Counted from the first letter of the stretch, positions 23,843-36,275 are shown. The stretch is DNA of 64,000 nucleotides from Druceiella hillmani (GCA_039881145.1 JAYKKI010000040.1:2942001-3006000); one strand, 5' to 3'. Numbers and translations are program-made. The notes: a model not told the origin generated them from the sequence alone.

Positions 23843-25377
23843 GGGAGAGCTTGTGTAATCACTCAACCTACTCATGGCAACTTAATCACAGAGTAATCTA
23901 AGAGCTCAGATCTTTAGTATGTATTTAAGATCTCAAAAATGAACTGAGTAGGTTACAGTCACTTCTTAGGAAAATGAAGAGACATTTAAAGTTTCAGGAG
24001 TATTATTTATTATTTGTCTGAATTCTGAAAAATTTAGCTTACAAAGAAGTGCGAAAATATCATACCCATAGAAGAAAAGGAGAATTTCGCTCTTAAGTAA
24101 TAAAGATGTATGAACAGAGGATTGTTCACATTTCCGGCAGCTGACAAAAATTTTGACAAAGCTTTTATAAAATTCGGTGGCAAGATAATATAATAAACTT
24201 GTCATAATTATATGTCATAATGTGTTTACGTTAGCCAACGACGATAGATTACGATTAATTATGACAATAATTGATGGACGAATCAAAACATGCAAGAAAG
24301 TAAATTAAATGAGATCATATGGAATCTGGAAAAATTAAATCTCTGGCTGAATCATCTTCAGACAATTTAGTTACTATATAGGCCTGAAATTACGCATATT
24401 TTATTTAAGGTATCCATACAACTGGACACTCCCTTGTGATGTAACTATCACGTAACAATATTAATAATTTATGGTATCACGTTTATGACCGCGTAAGAGT
24501 TTTACGTGAATAATATATAAGTATATCAGGAAAATGCACGATAATATCATTGAAGGTAGTAAAGTCAATTGATTGTACTTTCCGCAGCATTCTTCAATAT
24601 TTAGCATTTATGGATATTATCTCTATTGTCTTCCCCAAAAAATTAGGGTACTTGATCAGTTGTTTTATAATTCATGTAATGAGAGAATTTAGATTCCTAT
24701 ATTCTCAGTGGTTTCTGATTTGCTCTTAAAAATCACCAATGCAACCACCTCTGAAGGGAATGAAGAAAGTCTCTTGCAAGTATTTTATCAATGATTGTTT
24801 TTAATTTAATTCATTATTTATTGTCTTGAGATATTTAAATCTATTAAAGAATATCTAAGATATATAAAGAATAGTTTAAATAAATTAGGAAATAATTTCT
24901 TATTAATAAACTTTTAATACATTGTTTATTGAACCATAAAATCAATTTAAATAAATGGTAATAAAGAAGTTTGTTATATAAGACAATCTTCTTAATTCGC
25001 TTTATAAGGCAATCTAAGCGAAAGTGCAGATTATCTTACATGGGAATTAAAGAAAATGTGTTGAGATAACGCAATATCAGACAAAAAACGGGTACGTATT
25101 ATAATCCTAGATAAGTAAAAAACAATCATGCGAGACTAATAAAACAATGAGTGTCTTGGAAAAAGAAACACGAATATTTAAAATAACATGGGTTGAAATA
25201 AAAAAATATGATTCTTTTATCCTGTGTGCGCTTGGGACGAGAGACGGTGTAAATGTTTCGGTAAAAAGAAAAGCTGGTAATTAGATCGAACAATTGAGCT
25301 ATTCTCCTCATTCGAATAGATGCAATAATACATGCGATAATCCATAATTACTTAAGGTATATGGTTGGTTTTGGTAG

Positions 25378-26120
25378 GTGTCCCCCTCCCCTTCCCCTTC
25401 CCCTTCCCCTTCCCCTTCCCCTTCCCCTTCCCCTTCCCCTTCCCCCCCCTTCCCCTTCCCCTTTCCCCATCCCTCCCTTCCCCCTTCCCCTTCCCCTTCC
25501 CCTTCCCCTTCCCCTTCCCCTTCCCCTTCCCCTTCCCTTCCCCTTCCCCTTCCCTTCCCCTTCCCTTCCTCCTTCCCCTTCCCCTTCCCCTTCCCCTTCC
25601 CCTTCCCCTTCCTCCCCTTCCCCTTCCCCTTCCCCTTCCCCTTCCCCTTCCCCTTCCCCTTCCCCTTCCCCTTCCCCTTTCCCCTTCCCCTTCCCCTTCC
25701 CCCTTCCCCTTCCCCTTCCCCTTCCCATTCCCCTTCCCCTTCCCCTTCCCCTTCCCCTTCCCCTTCCCCTTCCCCTTCCCCTTCCCCTTCCCCTTCCCCT
25801 TCCCTTCCCCTTCCCCTTCCCCCTTCCCCTTCCCCTTCCCCTTCCCCTTCCCCTTCCCCTTCCCTTCCCCTTCCCCTTCCCCTTCCCCTTCCCCTTCCCC
25901 TTCCCCTTCCCCTTCCCCTTCCCCTTCCCCCTTCCCCTTCCCCTTCCCCTTCCCCTTCCCCTTCCCCTTCCCCTTCCCCTTCCCCTTCCCCTTCCCCTTC
26001 CCCTTCCCCTTCCCTTCCCCTTCCCCTTCCCCTTCCCCTTCCCCTTCCCCTTCCCCTTCCCCTTCCCTTCCCCCTTCCCCTTCCCCTTCCCCCTTCCCCT
26101 TCCCTTCCCCCTTCCCCTTC
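25378..26120. repeat. (CCCCTT)n array, about 740 bp
   Basis: Hexamer CCCCTT repeated about 120 times with small slips (CCCTT, CCCCCTT, CCATCC). The minus strand is G4A2-type with regular G-runs, so it is strongly G-quadruplex-prone. Long frames open on both strands (Pro/Phe/Leu/Ser or Gly/Lys/Glu/Arg) follow from the repeat and are not genes. Confidence 0.97.
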
Positions 26121-26204
26121 AATTTATAATATATATTAATATATTATAATTTATAATATTTATAAGTCAATTATTGCACAGCATTTTAGTCCAGAATACC
26201 ATCG

Positions 26205-26245
26205 TATAAAAGGCGGGACGCGTCGTCTTGCGCCACAGCAAAAGT
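26205..26245 (+). promoter_or_regulatory. TATA-box-like core promoter candidate
   Basis: TATAAAAGG followed by a short GC-rich stretch (cgggacgcgtcgtcttgcgc). It sits about 85 bases right of the hexamer array in otherwise AT-rich DNA. No gene follows within reach. It could belong to a repeat or be chance. Confidence 0.2.
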
Positions 26246-26249
26246 CGGG

Positions 26250-27540
26250 TCTACAGTCCGTAAAACAATATTTACCTCATAATTACATAAATGACAGAAT
26301 TAAAATCTATGCTTAAATAAAAAAAACATTGTTTTAAATTTTCTTATCACTGTACAGGCGAAACCACGAGTAAAAAATTAGTTCTACAAAATCTCAGTAT
26401 ATTTCGTTATGCAATGCTATTATAATAATATCTGGACTTAAATTTAAACATTTTATTATTTCACAAGTTCAACTTTCTGAGCGACTGTTCTAGGCAAATA
26501 CAAAGTTTGCAATAATTGATTCGAGCTTAAATTTGGCGAGTGTCTCTAGCCATGGAGCCATGGCATCTAGAGTGCCATCTAGCCATGGCATTTCGCATAA
26601 ACTTAACAGGAGATCGAACGCCGCCCTCTGTATATGCCTCAACAAATATGTTCTGGAAATTTATAAAATATTTCTTAATCGCTGGAAAAATTGGCATATA
26701 ATAGTTTTAATATTATGCACACATAATACAAAATAAGACTACACTATAGTAATTTTTTTATGCAAAACCCTTAAAAATAAAACAGAGAAATTTTGCTTCT
26801 TTCAAAATGAGTATGACAATATTTTTTTTTGTCGCTTTGAAATATTTATAACACTTTCGCACTAATGTTGTAGACGTGAAGAAGTTATACTTGAAACAAG
26901 ATTGATGCATACTTGGAACAAGTTGATTCCGTGTTTCAACATCCAGTTCTGTTATATACATTATTTCATTAAGTTCTTAATACAAATAATATATGGTTTT
27001 TAGGATGCCATTCAAATTGGTACACTGAAAAAGTATTAAATTTCGACCAAAAGATCATGAAGTGTGGAGATAATTAATAATCTATGCTGATATATAAAAA
27101 TCCTTACCTGTATGTTTAGCCATTATGGATATAAGTCAATCGTTATTAGCTTTAATACCATTCCACCTATCTTAGTAAAAGCTACACCAAGATGGTCTTC
27201 AAAATCTCAGAAGTACCACAAATAATTTATATCATCGTAATGTAGCACAAAAGAACTCAATATAAAAAAAACAAAAATAGCGTAAACGAATGAAGCAGTA
27301 TTCAGCTCTCTTGGGCAAAGTTATGGTAATTGACGTAGAATTGTAGCAACCTTTCTAAAGTTGCTGGTTCTGAATATATATATTATAGTATTTTAATCCA
27401 AAGAGAAGTACTTTACTATCACCCAAGTCGTGTTCACCGTGTGGACGAAGTAGAGGGTGCCGGGTAGTATTAACAAAAACTGACAAAATCTCTTGAAATT
27501 ATTTCAAGAGATGTAGACAATATTGTTGTCTAGACCAAAA
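26250..27540. other. AT-rich non-coding DNA
   Basis: Short duplication of 'agccatggcat'-type words at 26550-26592. No gene supported; the local ORFs of about 67 codons show no known motif. Confidence 0.45.
27488..27512. repeat. perfect hairpin repeat
   Basis: 12-base arms (atctcttgaaat / atttcaagagat) with a one-base spacer. Confidence 0.85.
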
Positions 27541-27554
27541 GTAACGTATTCGAG

Positions 27555-27625
27555 TGATTGAAATTGACCAGTAAGATTTACCATAACATTACGAATTGAC
27601 CAGTAAGATTACCATAACAAATTGA
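27555..27625. repeat. short tandem duplication
   Basis: 'aattgaccagtaagat(t)' and 'taccataaca' are repeated about 40 bases apart. Confidence 0.8.
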
Positions 27626-28233
27626 ATATTTTATTCTATAATTTCAAAAATATTATGTATAAATAGAAATTCAACGCTTTTAACCTTTTGTCGGTTAAAC
27701 ATTTCAAGTTTTGTTAATTCTTCAGATTTTAAAAATTTTGCAGAACCATTAAAGTTTTCCTTTTTAACATATAACCAAAAAATATGTGATTATATAGCTT
27801 CTATTTTCTTATATTTAATCCCTTGTTTTACATGTAATAATATCACAGTGCTCAAATGATCATTTCGGAACTGGTTTTTTGGTACTGATATTGCTGATGC
27901 TGTTTTCTGGCTCTGTAATCAATAGATATACACAATTAATTACTAACTGACTAGTTATTAGTTACCGGATAGGACTGCTCATAAAATTTTCTGTCTGTTT
28001 CAGTGATTATACTCCCTAATAAAGTATAACGTAAATTCTTTATCGTGGTAAATTCCAGTCGACTTTTATTCAACTTTGTTGACATCTTCTAATTATTGTA
28101 ATGTATCAGTGATGTCATCGACAAAATATTTTAATTCTTTCCGTTTCAGTACATAACAAGAAACAACCAGTACAATCAATTCAGTTTGAAACTAGTTTGT
28201 TATCAGCAACACTGATAAGGATTCATGATAGAC

Positions 28234-28277
28234 AATTGCATTTGACCTAGTAGTGTGCTACTAGGTCAAATGCAATT
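28234..28277. repeat. perfect 20-bp-arm hairpin repeat
   Basis: aattgcatttgacctagtag / ctactaggtcaaatgcaatt with a 4-base spacer (tgtg). Confidence 0.95.
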
Positions 28278-29829
28278 TGTTCTTTTTCGGATATTTCTAA
28301 TTTTATACAAATTGATCACAATTTACGTTCCCCGTATGTAATTGATTAATTTTGTTATCCTTCTCAACTTAAATAATTATATCTTCGTTACCTTCAACCG
28401 GCATTTCCATATATTTAAACTACGACGTCAGTATTGAAAAAGTCACAATAGTGTTTTTTTTTTATTTAAATACCGTTACGTTACGGTAAAGATGTCGCAA
28501 AGTTTGAAGAAAGAGTACACTTTTACAATCGTTTGTAGCGAGTAAAAAAATATATATAATGAAAGAAGGTATATTGCTAAATTTCCACATGCCGACGACA
28601 ACGAGTCGCAGTTTCAAAAATAAGGCAAGGTTTTTTTAACCACCTGCGATTCCAATGATTTAAAATCTATGAAGTTTACATTTAATAAAAAATTTTAAAA
28701 GTTCCCAAATTTAATTTAGTAAGCTATTTAAGGGAAATATTGTGTACATATTCAACCGATCCTAGGCACCTTCATAGCAGTGTGATATCACAGTGTAGTT
28801 CAACGTGTGATACGACACCGAAAGGAAATTAATAATTAGTCGTCACCTCTTAGGAAATTGAAAGAGAATATTTAAAATTTTAGAAATATTATTTGTTATT
28901 TACTTGTTTTCTAAAGTATTTTGCTCACCTTAAGTCCAAATATAATATTCACAGAAAGAAGCAACCTCTCTAAGGCTGTTCTCTAAGGTAATTTTGCAGT
29001 CAATAAATAAAAAATACAAAACATGGAAAAATTTCCAATTCTGATAGTTGATAAAAGTTTTGGCAAAGCTTTGTAAAATTAAGGTTCAAAATATTCGAAT
29101 AACATTATAATAACTTTTGCGACGATGTATTTACATCAGCTGATGACGACGTATTACGATTAAGTATGTTAATAATGGTAAAAAACAGGCATGAAAGTAA
29201 ATTAAATTAGATCGTTCGGAAAATCTGAAAAAATTAATTTGCCATATAAGATATTCTACGCGAATGTGGTATCTAAAGAAAGTACGAGTGGCAAGATAAA
29301 AATGTTGAGATAGTGCAAAATATAATTATTAATCGATAAAACAGGTGAGTTATCCTAGATAATCAGAAAAACAAACGATGCGAAATAGATAAAACACTGA
29401 GTGTGTCAAATGAGGTAATATCTAAATTTAAAATAATTAGTCCATTGAAATGTTACATTTAAGTTAGTATATTTGATAAAGCAAATTTTTTTGCGGTGTT
29501 GGGGAGCCGCCCTAAATTTATAATTGATTTTTCGGCATCGCCCGCTCCTCATTTAGCCGCTATCTTGTAAAAAGGTATTGGCACCACTATAGTTTTCGAA
29601 ATAAAAACCTCGATAACTGGGCGGCTAACATCAAAATTACGAAATTATTTTTAGGAAATAGAAGTAGAATCTTTTTGTCGTAATTTTTATAATAAAACAG
29701 TTACAAGCCAAAGAACATAAAAATTACAGACACCATCATCTTTGGACGTCATATGTTTTTCTGGCAATTAAAAAAAAGCTACATATTTTTGGAGAGGATT
29801 TCATAATGAATAATTTTAATTTCTTTTTT

Positions 29830-29925
29830 AAATATTCTTTATTCGTGATGGTTTCACAACACAACGAATGGGTAATGCCTATTCTTTATTCTTGATGGTT
29901 TCACAACACAACGAATGGTAAAATA
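29830..29925. repeat. tandem duplication, about 50 bp x2
   Basis: 'gatggtttcacaacacaacg' with flanking 'attctttattc' appears twice. Confidence 0.9.
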
Positions 29926-30344
29926 CCTAGCAATTAATATTAATAGTATGTATACAGTTTATTTTCGATCATTTATTGCATATTTCATTATCGTATTTAT
30001 TTTATTATTATCATTCCACGTTGTTAAATGATAGCACATTTCCATAAGTGATGAGATGGAGTTAACGTATGATATGTTTCATTTTATATAATACAAGATT
30101 ATTGCAAATGAATTTTTGAAGAAAAATTATTTAAATTTTTTTTTTTCGATTTTTAAAAATAATCTATGATGGACTGTATAACGGCATACGACCATCTACC
30201 GCCGACCAAAATCAAAAAAGTCCAAGGTTGGATAGAGAAAAAGACTGTATGCCTTTCAGCTGGCAATTTTTTTTATACGATATCCACAGGCTAAAGCCAG
30301 TGAATATAACTGATTAATTGAATATGTCTATGATAATGTCGGTA

Positions 30345-32180
30345 TGTCCATTAGATATTATTCGGGATTATTTCATTATCTGAGATCTTCGTGAACCTTC
30401 TGACAATCAGACAAGTATTCAATATTACAGCTTTTTGCAGTATGGTTTTATAAGTTACGGGTTTGAGGTCTAGTATTTTCAATGAGTAGTGTAAATAAAT
30501 AGGGATTATCACAGTTGTGGATAAAACTATATTGCATAAAATTTTTATGGATTTATTTCGCTTCCAATTTTAATAACTTCATCCTTTAATTCTATGTCGT
30601 CATGAATTTTCTCGGTTATTGTTTCTATTAAATTTTGTATATTTGGTACAATTATATGGATTAAGTTTTCAGTTCTGTTCATTTTTTCGTACAATTGTAA
30701 TTCTATCTACTATATTGGTCGGTTCTGTATGTACAGTATGCTTCGATCCTAGTAAAATTGAAGGGTGTCATTTTCTAGGATTAGAAATATACTTGGAATA
30801 GAACGTGCGGTTTTGTGAAGTATGCGTAAGGTTGTGTTTAGTGCTAATTTCTGATAATAACTTTAGATATTTGGTTACTTCTATGCATGCAGTATGATTG
30901 TGTTAGATTGGGGCATACTTCAGTGATATATTAAATAGTAGTTTAAAAGTCTACGTGACAGTTTTCGGTTATCTTTGGACGTTTGATTATTCATTTTTGG
31001 TAGTGTTTGTTGTTAATAACTTTGTCTTGGATAGTAATAGTAACTGCTTTTGATTCTAGAAACAGTGAACCATTATTTAAGTCATTTTTTTATTTCAAGC
31101 GAGTATTTTAAGCCATTTTTGATGCTTCTGTGTCTATAAAGGGCTTGTCTTTTTCATTCTCCTATTATATTTTTGTTATGTTCAGCGTAAACAATTCGTG
31201 TGTCGATCTATCAATGAGGTTTACCAATGTAGAGTTTATGTCATTTTTAACTATTGCTTTATGTATATCGCTTGTTAAGGCTTTGCCCTATAAGAATAAT
31301 TTTAAAGTTTGTGATTGGTTTTTTCCTTCAACATGGCATGCATATTAATTAGTTCTCTACCACCGTTATGTCTTTTAATGATCATTCTCTCCATCGCAGG
31401 TTTAGAACGAAAGTGGTTATTTTTTGTTAAAATGACTCTGGCTGTACATGCTGTTTGCTACGTCGATTTTTGTCCCTATTATAATGGCAAATTACTAGGT
31501 CAGAATTGGATTAGAATACGTATTTATAGCCTTGAAGATATTTTTTTCTTTAAGTTTACTCTTAACTCTTTCAGTGGATCTATTTTATACAATAGAGAAA
31601 TAAAGAAATTAGAATTATTAATTTTGAAATCTCAGATATTATATCATTTTTAGCATAGCTGCTATTATTTCTGTGTCATTTACTAATATAGTTTGCCGTA
31701 ACTAACTATATAGTTTACCTTTTGCTACATGCAGAACCTTTTATTTATCTAATCCATATTGTATACTTATGTTTTTTACTGAATCTCGTCGTAGTGTCTA
31801 TTAATACTAATTTCTGGTTTAGTTTTCACACATAATTTTATATCGTTTCAGTCAAATGCGTGACAAATGTGTGTGTTTTCTGTTTGAGTCTCTACACAGC
31901 ATGATGAGTATTTAATAATTAGGGTATCAAATTAAGGGCAAGACAAAATATTAAGGAGCTCAGTGCATCTCCTTGGTAAAAGCTGCTTTTATTTTGATTT
32001 GTTTGATTGTGATTTTAGTTTATGGATAATTTAAACAGAGTGTTTTTTTTCAGTGCGACATTGCGTTTTGTCAGAAAAATATTAAGGCGGAATTTATTTT
32101 AAATATTCTTATTAGCTAAAAGTGAGAGACACTATCAAAGGTTTTTTTGTAATCTATGTATGTACAGTGCAGATTTATCT
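30345..32180 (-). pseudogene. R2/R4-type LINE remnant (RT plus restriction-like endonuclease end)
   Basis: Reading the minus strand from about 32180: YIDYKKTFDSVSH (RT finger/palm), YQGDALSSLIFCLALNLIP (the '[Q]GDxLSPLxFCLALNP' block), then a segment like 'FGLDKCKVLHVAKGKL'. Next come NGGRELINMH and GKALTSDIHKAIVKND (thumb/linker 'GGRGLI...A.TS.LH.AI'), a Cys-rich remnant near 30980-30900, and ENDTLQFY followed by a segment matching the endonuclease. About 30460-30370 reads DLKPVTYKTILQKAVILNTC, the family's C terminus. This order (RT, then zinc-knuckle/restriction-like endonuclease) is that of R2/R4/NeSL-type elements. Many stops and frameshifts; dead. The N-terminal part is missing. Plus-strand open frames at 30.6-31.65 kb are antisense shadows. 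Confidence 0.8.
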
Positions 32181-32365
32181 TTTTTGCTGAGGCTTGCACG
32201 TGGACGGCTGAATTTATAACTTCTATAATTTATAAGATTCGGATCCGCATCCCCATCCGTATCGATTGTTGAGGAACTTGCGGATGCGGATATTGTGTAC
32301 GGGAAAACATCATCTGGACTCTTCTTGCAATTTGGTGTTAATTGTACAAGCAGTTTTGAAAATAG

Positions 32366-32373
32366 TATATATG

Positions 32374-32414
<41 letters not shown>
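32366..32414. repeat. (AT)n microsatellite
   Basis: ATGT start followed by a pure AT run. Confidence 0.95.
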
Positions 32415-32418
<4 letters not shown>

Positions 32419-32799
32419 GTACAGACCTATGACTTATCTCCTTTTTTAAACTGTGCCTCATCTTCGTTCGTACACGTAGCGGTATTTATATATAATTACC
32501 GTGTATTTTAAACATGTGGAAATGCAAGGGAAAGTTAATTCTGTTCAGGTAAATGTACACATTTAAGTTAGAAAAGCAGATAAAAAGTTAAATAATTTTT
32601 CTTTTAACGTTAAAAATTTTATTAAAAAAGAAACTATAATTATTGACGTCAAAGCACAGAGACTTTGCAAGAATTATACTTTGGTTGTGGTTAAACAAGT
32701 CAAGTTTCATTAAAAAAAACACCGTAAAATGTAGGGAAAAAAACAATTGTCGTATTTTAAAAAATGTTTGATGTCAAAATATGCATGTGTTTAGGTTAT

Positions 32800-33047
32800 A
32801 TTAAAAAATATATATAAAATAACTTTTAAAATTAAAAATATAGATAAAAATACTTTAAATTTTATATACAATTTTTCTGTACCTTATAGGTCAATTGAAC
32901 TAATTACAAGTGACAGCCCTAAACATTATTTTAAATTAGAATTAAAAATATATATAAAAATACTTTAAATTTTACATACAATTTTTTTGTACCTTATAGG
33001 TCAATTGAACTAATTACAAGTGACAGCCCCAAACATTATTTTAAATT
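32800..33047. repeat. tandem duplication, about 106-110 bp x2
   Basis: 'accttataggtcaattgaac', 'taattacaagtgacagccc' and 'aaacattattttaaatta' occur twice with few differences. Confidence 0.92.
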
Positions 33048-33099
33048 AAAATGTGGAGTGAAATCACCGTAGCGCTTTTGTTTATGGTCGATATTGATT

Positions 33100-34200
33100 T
33101 CAATTTCAATACTAATTAGTAGTTAATTTATTCTTATTTCTTAGTTTGCTGAAGTCACTGAGTAGTTTCTTATAAATCAAGTTAGTTTATGAGAAATTTT
33201 TCAAAATTATTTTTTTCAAAATAGATTCATAATCTATGCAACAATTTTTGCACATATAATGACAGATTATGGTCTGGAACACTCAGAATATATGAAAAAG
33301 CCACTATAGTCACGCTAAATAAGCCAGAAAAAAAAATTAATAATGATAACTGTATACTCTATTAGTAGTAGATAATAGAGCCTACAGCGAAAATGTTATC
33401 GGCCAAGTGCCTATGTAAAATGTGAACAACAAATTAATTATAATAATTTGCCCTTCTGTCTTTAAGTCATAAAAGTTTAATCAATCAGGGTAAAAATATA
33501 AATACTGAGATAATATCAATTTAATCGACGCAGACGCCCATATCGTTGCTTTTTATCAGCGTAATTAGGTAAAAACTGAATTACTGATTATGTCTTATTA
33601 CTGATGGAATTTGGGATAAAAAAAATTTCGGTTTTTCAATGAAATCATTAATAAAATCAATAATTACATGATATCAAGGAAGTTGAATGACATTTGGTTA
33701 GTGTATACCACGATAAAACGTGATATATTATATTTTATGAGTAAATTTATTCAAACCGTTATAGGCAGAAATTTGTAGTTGGAGAATCGATTATAGGGCG
33801 ATAAATTCATCAACAAAAGAAGACCAGCTTCAAAATTATGATTTTGGACTTGTGATATTATTACTTGAAAAGAGCAAGTGTTTAGGATTAAGATACATGA
33901 TAATTAAGAATTAACATAGAGCCATATATTTTATATTAAAATTTCACACGTGAAGTCATTAATGGTTTTGTGATGTTTTGAAAAACTGCAGAAATGAACG
34001 TAGTTGATACATTAATCGAAAAAGGTCGAAGAAGGTTGGAATCCAATTATGTTAATGAACATTATTTTTAAAAATTTGATATACAAAATTCAGTTAGAAT
34101 GCAGTATCGATTATTTTGTAATCGCCGAAATTAAACAACATTGTATGCAGCTAGTACTAGGCTGGGTGTTCGTATGATAACACCATCTAATTTTGGATTG
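33100..34200 (-). repeat. inverted copy of SR family
   Basis: Its reverse complement follows 38650-39300. 33360-33425 matches 'cacttagccgacggacttt' and 'cgctgtagattctattatct' of 38985-39025, and 33245-33290 matches the 'attctgagtatttt...ccataatctctcat' region. 33700-33720 matches the 'tatcgtggtatattt' region. Several differences and indels. Confidence 0.6.
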
Positions 34201-34248
34201 GTCTTCCTATAAATGAATTTCATTTCCTGTAACCACGCTTCTCACATA

Positions 34249-35105
34249 TAAAATTTTAATCGGTTATCTGCAGATTTAATCTAATGAACGATCTTTTCGA
34301 ACTTGAAATGCAGCATTGATATATGTATATGAGAAAATAGAAAATATATTCAAATATTTTGATAAGTATTTCAAAATAATTAATTTTTAAGTGCTTGAAA
34401 TTTATTGTTACGTAAGTACATAAATAATGATATCACAATGTCTAATAATGTGCGTCTTATTTGATGAATCAAAAAATTACTGCTGCTTCTACTTTTTATC
34501 CTTCCCTGTTATAAATATGATAACTGTTTAAATTTATTATATTGCTTTAAAATTTTAATCGGTAATCTACATATTTAATCTTATAAAGAATCCTGTCGAA
34601 CTTGAAATGCAGCATTGATATATGTATATGAGAAAACAGAAAATATATTCAAATATTTTTAAAGTATTTATAAATAATTAATTTTTAAGTGCTTAAAATT
34701 TATTGTTACGTAAGTACATAAATAATAATACCACAATGTCTAATAATGTGCGTCTTATTTGATGAATCAAAAAATTACTGCTGCTTCTACTTTTTATCCT
34801 TCCCTGTTATAAATATGATAACTGTTTAAATTTATTATATTGCTTTAAAATTTTAATCGGTAATCTACATATTTAATCTTATAAAGAATCCTGTCGAACT
34901 TGAAATGCAGCATTGATATATGTATATGAGAAAACAGAAAATATATTCAAATATTTTTAAAGTATTTATAAATAATTAATTTTTAAGTGCTTAAAATTTA
35001 TTGTTACGTAAGTACATAAATAATAATACCACAATGTCTAATAATGTGCGTCTTATTTGATGAATCAAAAAATTACTGCTGCTTCTATTTTTGTCCTTCT
35101 CTGTA
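34249..35105. repeat. tandem array, three units of about 298 bp
   Basis: Units start at about 34250, 34550 and 34848 with 'aaaattttaatcgg'. They share 'aacttgaaatgcagcattga', 'ttgttacgtaagtacataaa', 'aatgtgcgtcttatttgatg' and 'aattactgctgcttctac'. Units 2 and 3 are almost identical; unit 1 is more diverged. Confidence 0.95.
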
Positions 35106-36180
35106 ATAAAGATGACAACGGTTGAAATTGATTAGATAGCTTTGTAACAAAGTTAAAATAGCTGAAATACCTCCGTTTTCAGTTTACTGTTGGTCTCAAA
35201 AAATATGACTAAATTTCAGCACATCTGTTACGATTCAAATCGGTAATCGAAGACTATACGTTTTATTGTTTGTTTAGAGTTTCGTAGTATAACAAGGAAC
35301 CTTTATTATTTCATTATGTCTCTTTAACTACCAATCCGTCATTCATAGTCTCTCTATTTCAACCGATTAGATATTTTTGAGGGTAGAGGGTATTAAAATA
35401 TTGAAAAATATTTTAATATAAATAATTAGCTTCGATTTAATAAGTATTATAGTAAATAGATTTGAACAATGTCTCGTTGGAAATTTATCACTTCTCCGGG
35501 TACATGCCTTGTATTCTGTAGACGCTCTTGCGTCTTTCATAATCGCGGGCGAGATTACTTTTCCAAATTTCTAAGAGAAGGGGTGAAGCATTTTCTGACT
35601 TTACATTTTCTGTAAACATCTTATGTGTAATTCTAAAAATAATAGATTTTATGTAATATTTCAATAATTGAGCTTTTAAATTAATAACTCATATGACCCA
35701 AGAATTTTAAAAAAAGCTCATTATCGTACCTGCTACCTCTACAATTTATGTATAAATATTTGCGAACTTTAACTTTATTGAAGTTTATGCATGTTAATAT
35801 GTCAAATCACTGTATTAAATTTCATATAATTTCCAAGTAAAACGGCTGTGGGAGACAGACAAACGGACTGACTGACACGTGACTAAAATTATAGGGATTC
35901 TGATATTTTCCTTGGAGTTTTGGAATCCAAGAACCATATATTTTTAAAGTTTGGGCAAATGAGGTAACAAAATAAGGTAACAAGTTGGACATATTGTTGG
36001 GGTATTAATATTGCAAGACAGTTTAAATAAATTACGAGTAAATATTTACGTTATTGGATATAAGTCTGACGCATCATGTAGACTACATTACGTGTAGTTA
36101 ATGGTTTTGTTTAAAAATGTTTAACTTAAATAAATGCATTGTCTTCAATAATTACATCCAGTAATAAATTCTTAGCTAAT
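35106..36180. other. AT-rich non-coding DNA
   Basis: No gene or known element. About 35845-35940 weakly resembles 37920-38000 ('gacagacaaacgga'). Confidence 0.4.
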
Positions 36181-36182
36181 TG

Positions 36183-36275
36183 CCCACCTGAAGATGTTGT
36201 AATACAGTGAAACCTAGGTCGTGGTAAAGAACTTAAAGAAAGTACAAATAATACTACATACATATTCAATAATAG
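36183..36275 (+). ncRNA. hammerhead-ribozyme-like motif and tail, copy B
   Basis: CUGAAGA core, GAAACCUAGGUC and stem I CCAC/GUGG are kept. Stem II is damaged (GUUGU/ACAGU). The tail 'aataatactaca' follows as in the other copies, but the element is truncated soon after. Confidence 0.4.

Larger units (their letters stand above)
19745..25310 (+). repeat. longest copy of SR family (about 5.5 kb)
   Basis: Collinear with parts of other blocks. 19750-20120 resembles 63490-63950 and 38040-38250; 20900-21130 and 21640-21760 resemble 39110-39500; 22118-23390 resembles 1-1700; 23950-25300 resembles 2000-2580 and 28850-29450. Conserved landmarks include 'gaagctgtagcatctac', 'acatggtgaagt', 'gctgtaacga'-like spacers and 'gggacgagag'. 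It holds two internal tandem arrays. No long ORF; the family appears non-coding or very old. Confidence 0.55.
27630..30330 (+). repeat. copy of SR family
   Basis: 27800-28100 resembles 38470-38700 (shared words such as 'tatcgtggta' and 'tgtcacag'/'tatcacag'). 28850-29460 resembles 23950-25200 and 2000-2500. 29460-30260 resembles 60650-61400, including a GC-richer block at 29500-29640 and 'gagaaaaagact' near 30235. It is interrupted by the hairpin at 28.2 kb and the duplication at 29.8 kb. Confidence 0.55.

Noticed and set aside
25348..26149. Long open frames (126-262 codons) on both strands of the hexamer array
   Set aside because: They follow from a stop-free hexanucleotide read in several frames; peptides are pure Pro/Phe/Leu/Ser or Gly/Lys/Glu/Arg repeats.
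30619..31653. Plus-strand ORFs of 60-112 codons with hydrophobic stretches
   Set aside because: Antisense to the R2/R4-type LINE; the hydrophobic look comes from complementing A-rich codons.
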